Shown: positions 58,448-64,000 of the stretch, one piece after another
Position numbering within the stretch: position 1 is the first letter of the stretch
Layout of the letters: every line of letters begins with the position of its first letter
NCBI GenBank assembly: GCA_018711545.1
Contig: DVIC01000061.1
Coordinates: 3,480-67,479, forward strand
Direction of reading: 5' to 3'
DNA length: 64,000 nt
Source of the DNA: Fimenecus stercoravium
Lineage (GTDB): Bacteria > Bacillota > Clostridia > Oscillospirales > Acutalibacteraceae
Position numbers and translations under genes: made by a program
The notes under the pieces: model-generated
Databases searched by the model: none
Seen by the model: the letters and a program-made list of their open reading frames with translations, nothing else
Told to the model about the DNA's origin: nothing

Positions 58448-58723
58448 TTATTTCGCAACAGCGTTCTTCAGAGCTGCGCCGGCCTTGAAAGCGGGAACCT
58501 TGGAAGCCGGGATGGTCATCGTCTCGCCGGTTCTCGGGTTGCGACCCGTTTTTGCAGCGCGTTCACGAACCTCAAACGTGCCGAAGCCGATGAGCTGAAC
58601 CTTTTCACCCTTGGCAAGCTCTGCAGTGACTGCATCGAACACAGCCGAAACCGCCGCGTCCGCGTCTTTCTTGGACAGACCGGCCTTCTCCGTAACTGCC
58701 GCGATAAGTTCTGTCTTATTCAT
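58448..58723 (-). CDS. hup: DNA-binding protein HU
   Basis: The 91-aa product starts MNKTELIAAVTEKAGLSKKD, has the beta-arm GRNPRTGETMTIPASKVPAF and the helical end KAGAALKNAV. It is a histone-like dimer that bends DNA. CGGAGG precedes the ATG. The hairpin between mazG and hup (58760-58777) has a CGAA loop but no T-tract. Confidence 0.96.
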   Translation of the reverse strand: MNKTELIAAVTEKAGLSKKDADAAVSAVFDAVTAELAKGEKVQLIGFGTFEVRERAAKTGRNPRTGETMTIPASKVPAFKAGAALKNAVAK

Positions 58724-58773
58724 GTTTGTCTTCCTCCGTTTTGGATAGATTTATCTTCCATAGCTGCGAACAG

Positions 58774-59580
58774 CTATTCGGAACCGTGTTTTTTGACTTC
58801 ATCCCAAAGCGCATCCAGCGTTTCAAGCGATGCAGACTGCATATCTACACCGCGCGCCTCGGCGAGCTTTTCCACCTCGCAAAAACGGTTCTGGAACTTG
58901 TCCGTCGCCGCAGTGAGGGCTTCCTCAGGGTCAAGCTTTAAAAACCGCGCCGCATTGACGGCCGAAAACAACAGGTCGCCGAGTTCTTCCAGCGCATTTT
59001 CGCGGTCGTTCTTTTCATATGCCGCACGCAATTCTGCGGTTTCCTCAGGCAGCTTTTGCAGCGCGCCGTCGAGGTCATCCCAGTCAAAACCGACCTTTGC
59101 CGCCTTTTCCTGGATCTTGTAAGCACGCATCAAAGCGGGCAGCTCACGCGGGACCGCCTGCATTTTATCCGCGACCGTTTTACGGTGCTTGGTTGCGGAT
59201 TTGATCTGCTCCCAATTCTCCAGCACCTCGCCGGAGGAGGCAACCTGTACGTCACCGAAAACATGCGGATGCCGCTCAATAAGCTTTTTGCAAATGCCGT
59301 CCGCCACGTCGTCAAACGAGAATGCGTTGCGCTCGGCAGCCATCTGGGCGTGAAATACGACCTGCATGAGCACGTCGCCGAGCTCCTCGCACAGCAGCAC
59401 GTCGTCGTGCTTGTTGATCGCTTCGATCGCCTCGTAGGTCTCTTCGATCAAGTTTTTGCGGATGGATTCGTGCGTCTGCTCACGATCCCACGGACAGCCG
59501 TGCGCACCGCGCAGAATACGCATGATCTCCAAAAGATCCTGCATGTTGTATTTCGATTTGGTTGTAAACGTCTGTTCCAT
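58774..59580 (-). CDS. mazG: Nucleoside triphosphate pyrophosphohydrolase MazG
   Basis: The product is 268 aa with two MazG domains. The first has CPWDREQTHESIRKNLIEE and EELGDVLMQVVFHAQ, with the EExxE metal-binding pattern. The second has VGFDWDDLDGAL and EELGDLLFSAVNAARF. It hydrolyses abnormal NTPs to NMP and PPi. AAAGG precedes the ATG. It follows the MurJ-like gene, as in Bacillus yabM-yabN. Confidence 0.95.
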   Translation of the reverse strand: MEQTFTTKSKYNMQDLLEIMRILRGAHGCPWDREQTHESIRKNLIEETYEAIEAINKHDDVLLCEELGDVLMQVVFHAQMAAERNAFSFDDVADGICKKLIERHPHVFGDVQVASSGEVLENWEQIKSATKHRKTVADKMQAVPRELPALMRAYKIQEKAAKVGFDWDDLDGALQKLPEETAELRAAYEKNDRENALEELGDLLFSAVNAARFLKLDPEEALTAATDKFQNRFCEVEKLAEARGVDMQSASLETLDALWDEVKKHGSE

Positions 59581-59601
59581 TGCAAAATCCTTTTCTGTAT
59601 T

Positions 59602-61386
59602 TTACTCTAAAAATCCATATTTGGCAAGTGTTTTCGCGATTTTTTCTCCCTTAGGCAGCATTTTTACATCCGATTTGGCGATCCCGCCGACCAAAAACAT
59701 AGCGATCGCGTAAACCAGCACGGCAAATACGACGGCGATCGCCGTAGCAATGATATTCGTTATCGAAAGCCCGCCGCGCGTCATCACAGGTAAAATGTTG
59801 GAAAACAGCCCGTAACTTGTAAATGCCGCCACGCCGCAGAGCACGGCGGAAAACAGGGGCTTTACAAAAACCGACATCCAATTCACGCGCACACGCGCGG
59901 TGCGCAGCAGCGCGATGATGTTGTAGATTACGATGATCGCGTAGCAGATCACGGTGCCGATGACCGCGCCGTTGATGTTGATCTGCGGGATGCCGATAAA
60001 AATGTAGTTTGCAATGACCTTTGCGACCGCGCCGACCGTTAAAGAGCGAAGCGGCACACCCGTCTTGCCGAGGGCTTGCAGCATGTTCGTTGTCGGCTGC
60101 GACAGGCACATTAAGAAAATGGTGTAGCCGTATGCCGCCATAATGGGTGCGGCGATAGAGACCGCATCGGCGGATCTGCCGGTTTCATACATCATGTTGA
60201 GGATCGGCTCTGCAAGCACCGCCATACCGATGCCCGCCGGGAACGCGATCATCAGCGTTACGCGCAGCACGGATTCGACCGAGATTTTGAGCACCTTTTT
60301 GTCCTTGACCGCCCACGCGGCAGACAGTGCGGGTATGGCGCTCACACCTAAGGAAAGCGTGATCGACGGGATCAGGTTCTTAAAGTCCAGCGACATGGTG
60401 TATGCGCCGTACAGGTATTTTGCAATATCCGCATCCAGCACCTGCGCAGCGAGCAGCTGATCGCCGTAGACCGAGCGGATGTAATCCAGGTTACCAAGGA
60501 TCATCGTATCCAGACGGTTCTGTACGGTGATGGAGTCAATGAGATTCGTCACGCTGAACACAAGCGACGACGCTACTACGGGTATCGCGATCGCCATCAG
60601 CGTCTTGGCGATCGCCGTTCCGGCGAGGGGTTTCGGGGAATTGACCAGCTCTGTGCGCGTCAGCGCGTCGCCGCGCACGCGGTGGCGGATCATCATGTAA
60701 AGCATGCCGACGACCGTCCCGCCCGTTACGCCTAACGCTGCCGCTGCGGCGGCATAAGGGTACAGAACGCTCAGCGCCTCAGCCTCGGTCGCGGCAGTCT
60801 GACCGAATATGGGAAGCCCTGCGGCAAGGCGCGCCTGCCCGTAGCGCATGGTCGCCCAAGCGCACACAAGCCCGATGATGACCTTGCCGACCGCCTCCCA
60901 AATTTCAGACATGGCGGTGGGCGTCATGTTGCGCAGCCCGTTATAGTAGCCGCGGTAGGTAGACATCACACAGCAGAAGAAAATGGATGGTGCAATGGCG
61001 ATGATCGCGGGCAGCGCGTCCATATTTTTGGACAGCACCGCATACGGGTACGCAAGCAGAAGCATCAGCACCACACCGACGGTGCCCGTCAGCAAGAAAA
61101 GCCGCCCGGCGACTTTATAGATGCGCCGCACATCGCGAAAACGCCCGAGCGCTACCTGCTGTGAGACCATTTTCGAGACAGCCACGGGCAGCCCCGCCAT
61201 AGAGACGGTATAAATCGGGATATATAGATTGTAAGCGGAGTCAAAGCACGCGCGCCCGATGGTGCCGATCATGTTGGAGATCGGTACTTTGTAAAGGATG
61301 CCGATGACCTTTACGATGATCGTGGCGGCAGCGAGCACAATGGCGCCGTTCAAGAGCGACTGGCTTTTCCGTTTTTGCTGCGCCAA
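59602..61386 (-). CDS. MOP-family lipid flippase (SpoVB/YabM-like)
   Basis: The product is 594 aa. TTG 61386 is preferred, because GAAAGGGG lies 9 nt upstream and the remainder then starts LAQQKRKSQSLLNGAIVL; a frame from 61455 is longer. About 14 helices are seen, with the polysaccharide-flippase block IIVKVIGILYKVPISNMIG and NLYIPIYTVSMAGLPVAVSKMVS. Relatives are YabM, SpoVB and MurJ, which flip lipid-linked precursors. The order flippase-mazG-hup-rqcP matches the spoVT-yabM-yabN-yabO region of Bacillus. The exact cargo is not decided. Confidence 0.87.
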   Translation of the reverse strand: MAQQKRKSQSLLNGAIVLAAATIIVKVIGILYKVPISNMIGTIGRACFDSAYNLYIPIYTVSMAGLPVAVSKMVSQQVALGRFRDVRRIYKVAGRLFLLTGTVGVVLMLLLAYPYAVLSKNMDALPAIIAIAPSIFFCCVMSTYRGYYNGLRNMTPTAMSEIWEAVGKVIIGLVCAWATMRYGQARLAAGLPIFGQTAATEAEALSVLYPYAAAAAALGVTGGTVVGMLYMMIRHRVRGDALTRTELVNSPKPLAGTAIAKTLMAIAIPVVASSLVFSVTNLIDSITVQNRLDTMILGNLDYIRSVYGDQLLAAQVLDADIAKYLYGAYTMSLDFKNLIPSITLSLGVSAIPALSAAWAVKDKKVLKISVESVLRVTLMIAFPAGIGMAVLAEPILNMMYETGRSADAVSIAAPIMAAYGYTIFLMCLSQPTTNMLQALGKTGVPLRSLTVGAVAKVIANYIFIGIPQININGAVIGTVICYAIIVIYNIIALLRTARVRVNWMSVFVKPLFSAVLCGVAAFTSYGLFSNILPVMTRGGLSITNIIATAIAVVFAVLVYAIAMFLVGGIAKSDVKMLPKGEKIAKTLAKYGFLE

Positions 61387-61451
61387 GGTGCAAGGCCCCT
61401 TTCCTGACAGTTTTTGGTTGATAAAAAGAATAGCACGCAAAATGCGGCGTG

Positions 61452-62405
61452 TCAATCCCGCGTTTGGGGCGGCAGTCCCGTGTCTCCTAAAAATTCGCGC
61501 AGCAGCGAGTTTTCAGGCACGAGCGAAGGGGAAAGCGGCACAAAGGCCTGCAATGCCGCCGAAAGCGTATCGGCAGTCCTGCGGTCATCCCCGCGCAGAT
61601 CGGCGTTTTTAAGCAGTTCGACCGCCTCGTCTCGGAACACGCACGGCGCGTACAGGTGTGTGGAGTCGATGCGCATATCCGCCTGCGAGCGGAACGGGAA
61701 CAGGTATTTCTGTTCGCCGGAGAGCACGTTTTCCCAAAGGGAAAAGGTGTGCTCCGCAGAGCTTGCGCGGAAGCGGTAATCGCGCAAAAGCCGCCGCACA
61801 AAGCGCAGGCTTTTCTTGTTCAGCAAGACCTCCCCGTTTTTATTGTATATGCGGGAAGAAACGCTGATATATAGCTTTAATACGTTTTTTTTCGGAAGCT
61901 GCGCGGTCACAAGCGGATTTAACGCATGCAACCCTTCCACGATCACGGCGTCGCATTCGCCAAGCGTTACGGCGCGCGAGGTGTTGCTGCGTTTTCCAAC
62001 GGTGAAGTCGAACATGGGCAGCAGCACTTCCCGCCCCGCCAGCAGGTCGCAAAGCGTATCCTGCAGCAGCGGCAGATCCAGCGCGTGCACGGTCTCAAAA
62101 TCGGGCGCGCCCTCCGAAAAACCGGGGATCTGCTCGCGGTTTAGATAAAAATCATCTAAAGAGAGCACATGCGTTTCGATCCCGAGCGCCTGCAAACGCT
62201 CGGCAAGTTTTTTGGCCGTTGTGGTCTTGCCGGAGCTTGAAGGCCCCGCAAGCATGACGATCTCGCGCCCGCGCTCGGCGACGATCCGTTCAACGGCACG
62301 GTCTAATACGCCGTCAAAGCGCGCTTCGCTTTGGCGGATGAAATCGAGCGGCGCCGAACGCGCCTTTCGGTTGATCGCTTCGAGTGTGTTGGGGAGGTTC
62401 GGCAA
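61452..62405 (-). CDS. Uridine kinase-like nucleoside kinase
   Basis: The product is 317 aa from TTG 62405, with AAGGACA nearby. The P-loop is AGPSSSGKTTTAKKL, the substrate Asp is within LSLDDFYL, and a lid region VRRLLRDYRFRASSAEHT follows. This looks like the clostridial uridine-kinase family with an extra C-terminal domain of about 100 aa. Substrate preference is unknown. The TTG start and weak ribosome-binding site make the N-terminus uncertain. The gene lies between hemZ and the flippase gene. Confidence 0.82.
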   Translation of the reverse strand: MPNLPNTLEAINRKARSAPLDFIRQSEARFDGVLDRAVERIVAERGREIVMLAGPSSSGKTTTAKKLAERLQALGIETHVLSLDDFYLNREQIPGFSEGAPDFETVHALDLPLLQDTLCDLLAGREVLLPMFDFTVGKRSNTSRAVTLGECDAVIVEGLHALNPLVTAQLPKKNVLKLYISVSSRIYNKNGEVLLNKKSLRFVRRLLRDYRFRASSAEHTFSLWENVLSGEQKYLFPFRSQADMRIDSTHLYAPCVFRDEAVELLKNADLRGDDRRTADTLSAALQAFVPLSPSLVPENSLLREFLGDTGLPPQTRD

Positions 62406-62432
62406 AAAATCACTGTCCTTGGACGCCGGCTT

Positions 62433-63887
62433 TTAGATGCCGTGTGCTTCGTAAAATGCGGGAATGGCGCGCTTGCGTTCCATAAGTTCGGCGAAGCCCG
62501 CAATATATTCATAAGGATATTTGTAGTTAAATATGCGCGAAATATCCGCGCCGTGCGGCGCTTTCAGTTTGGTGACGGCGCCCGCGCCCGCGGCGAGCAC
62601 CGTGTGGCACTCCTCCATCATAAAAATGTTGTAAAGGCACTCGTGCCCCGCAGTCGTGTAGCCCGTGTTTTCGAGATTCCCGAGCGTTTTTGACTGGCGG
62701 TACATATAATACGGGTTGAAGCCCGCGTCCCCTAAAGCCGAAGCGGCGTAATGCAGCATCTCATCTGCCGCCTGTGCGCTTTCCTTATCAAACTGTGTAC
62801 CGTCCGCCGTCAGCGTGGACGCCCGCTTGAGCGAGAGCGTATGCACCGTAATGTTTTCGGGTGCGAGCGCTACGGCGCGGTCTACGGAACGGCAAAAGGA
62901 CGCGACAGACTCGTTCGGAAGCCCTGCGATGAGATCCATGTTGATGTCCGAAAAGCCTGCCTCCCGCGCCGCAAAAAAAGCCCGATCGGTCATTTCGGCG
63001 GTATGCTGCCGCCCGATGGTGCGCAAGATCTCGTCATTGAAGGTCTGGGGATTGATGCTTACACGCGCTACGCCGCCCGCCCGCAGTGTGTGAAGTTTTT
63101 CGGGAGTAACGGTATCGGGACGCCCTGCCTCCACGGTGTATTCCCGCAGGTGCGACAGGTCGAACGCCTTGCGCACCGCTGAAAGCAGAGTCTCAAGCTG
63201 TTCTGCGGAAAGCGTGGTCGGCGTGCCGCCGCCGAAATAAACGCTTTCAAGCCGCAGCCCGAGATCTTTTGCGATCTGCCCCGTTTCTTCGATCTCCCTT
63301 GAGAGCAATCGTACATATTCGGGCACGAGCCGCCGTGCGGATGGGGTGCTGACCGCTTGTGAGACAAAGGAGCAGTAGCTGCACCTTGTGGGGCAGAAGG
63401 GGATGGAGATATACAAGCTGCACGATTCCGGGCGCGAAAGCGAGAGGACCGCCTGTTCGCGCGCGCCGACTTCTGCCGCGAGCGCCGTTTTTTCGGGGGA
63501 GACGAGGAGCGCTTCGGTAAAATACCGCTTCGCGCCGTCCGTGCCCCGCTCGCGTTCCAGCGTGAGAAAAAGCTTGGACGGGCGCACGCCGGTCAAAAGG
63601 CCCCATTTCGGCGTGTAGCCGGTGCGCGACTGCAAAACGCGGAACAGCAGCGTTGCCATCGCGAGCTCGCCGTCATCCCCACGCGCGGCGCTTTCCTCGA
63701 GCACACCGTTTTTGTCCGTGAAACGCACGAAAACCTGCGTATCCGTTGCGGCCGTCGTTACCACCGCCTGTTCGCCGCAGTCTGCGGCCTCGCCGTGCAC
63801 GATGCGCAGCTTTTCGTTCGGGAAAAAGACGCGCAGCAGCTTTTCCGTTTCATATTGATAGGGGTGGTCGCGGATCTCAAGGATCAT
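62433..63887 (-). CDS. hemZ: Coproporphyrinogen dehydrogenase HemZ-type radical SAM protein
   Basis: The product is 484 aa. The radical SAM motif is CPTRCSYC (Cys165, Cys169, Cys172), then YFGGGTPTTL and INMDLIAGLP. A 150-residue N-terminal domain precedes it, as in Bacillus HemZ. Oxygen-independent decarboxylation of coproporphyrinogen III is the family role, but many HemZ/HemN homologues act otherwise, and no heme gene is near. It overlaps the preceding MBL gene by ATGA. Confidence 0.88.
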   Translation of the reverse strand: MILEIRDHPYQYETEKLLRVFFPNEKLRIVHGEAADCGEQAVVTTAATDTQVFVRFTDKNGVLEESAARGDDGELAMATLLFRVLQSRTGYTPKWGLLTGVRPSKLFLTLERERGTDGAKRYFTEALLVSPEKTALAAEVGAREQAVLSLSRPESCSLYISIPFCPTRCSYCSFVSQAVSTPSARRLVPEYVRLLSREIEETGQIAKDLGLRLESVYFGGGTPTTLSAEQLETLLSAVRKAFDLSHLREYTVEAGRPDTVTPEKLHTLRAGGVARVSINPQTFNDEILRTIGRQHTAEMTDRAFFAAREAGFSDINMDLIAGLPNESVASFCRSVDRAVALAPENITVHTLSLKRASTLTADGTQFDKESAQAADEMLHYAASALGDAGFNPYYMYRQSKTLGNLENTGYTTAGHECLYNIFMMEECHTVLAAGAGAVTKLKAPHGADISRIFNYKYPYEYIAGFAELMERKRAIPAFYEAHGI

Positions 63888-64000
63888 ACGCCCAACCTCC
63901 GCATATACCGATTGCGCCGCCGTTCGGCATCCAGCGTCGTAGCGCGGTTGTGCCCGGGATACACCGTAAAGTCGCCGTCAAGTCCGCGCAGCCGTAAAAG
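63884..64000 (-). CDS. MBL-fold metallo-hydrolase, C-terminal end only
   Basis: The last 38 residues and stop are in the window. VYPGHNRATTLDAER and NRYMRRLG are typical of the end of glyoxalase II-like MBL hydrolases, in which the metal-binding His of PGH lies here. Order MBL-hemZ is common in Clostridia. The start is beyond the window. Confidence 0.8.
   Translation of the reverse strand, partial: LLRLRGLDGDFTVYPGHNRATTLDAERRRNRYMRRLGV

Noticed and set aside
1..64000. CRISPR arrays, rRNA operons or phage genes
   Set aside because: None seen: no regularly spaced repeats, no rRNA motifs, and no integrase, capsid or terminase proteins.

Overview
The window reads as chromosomal DNA of a GC-rich, spore-forming Firmicute, most likely a gut-type Clostridia/Oscillospirales lineage. 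The evidence is a PolC-type replicase, the forespore sigma factor SigG, YlmC/YmxH and SpoIID proteins, a CIRCE heat-shock operator, a Bce-type peptide-resistance module, the short-form HisG/HisZ pair and strong AGGAGG ribosome-binding sites. TTG start codons are frequent. No phage, plasmid, transposase gene or CRISPR array was seen.

Layout. 1-4200: a partial acidic protein, a membrane-anchored GH28 hydrolase, and htpG under a perfect CIRCE operator. 4200-8200: an unusual multi-hairpin repeat, the feoA-feoB-small Cys-rich protein iron operon, and a NahK-like sugar kinase. 8250-18430: the housekeeping run pyrH-frr-uppS-cdsA-dxr-rseP-ispG-polC, in which PolC appears to lack its proofreading exonuclease domain. 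18500-26310: a histidine operon hisZ-G-D-C-B-A-I-E without hisH and hisF, behind a promoter carrying a 34-bp dyad, followed by an M20 peptidase. 26310-31080: a second copy of the multi-hairpin repeat, a proline-type symporter, a HAD phosphatase, a histidine phosphatase, an XRE regulator and an unknown membrane-anchored protein.

31100-38590, minus strand: citrate synthase, an unknown membrane protein and an AEC transporter, then a darA-holB-ricT-ferredoxin-trmN6-rsmI run matching the Bacillus yaaQ-yabC neighbourhood. 38600-43500: a SpoIID-domain protein, two tandem membrane-protein paralogues (one with an HTH domain), tRNA-Gln(CUG) and an NCS2 nucleobase permease with a long structured leader. 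43700-48870: a Bce-like two-component system and ABC transporter, with a small membrane protein at the end. 48870-52700: a Y-family polymerase, then a MerR regulator with an ABC exporter behind a promoter with a 19-bp spacer. 52700-55020: sigG with a SigF-like promoter, ylmC, an amidase-domain protein and a tiny HTH protein preceded by nested inverted repeats. 55030-64000, minus strand: prmA, a DUF2804 protein, yhaM, rqcP, hup, mazG, a MurJ/SpoVB-like flippase, a uridine-kinase-like protein, hemZ and the end of an MBL-fold hydrolase.

Most genes are ordinary core functions in tight operons with ATGA overlaps. The parts that stand out are the two copies of a five-hairpin element, whose stems differ by compensatory changes while the loops stay constant (one copy is bracketed by an 11-bp direct repeat), the exonuclease-less PolC, HrcA-type control of htpG, the gapped his operon, and several structured leader or intergenic regions.
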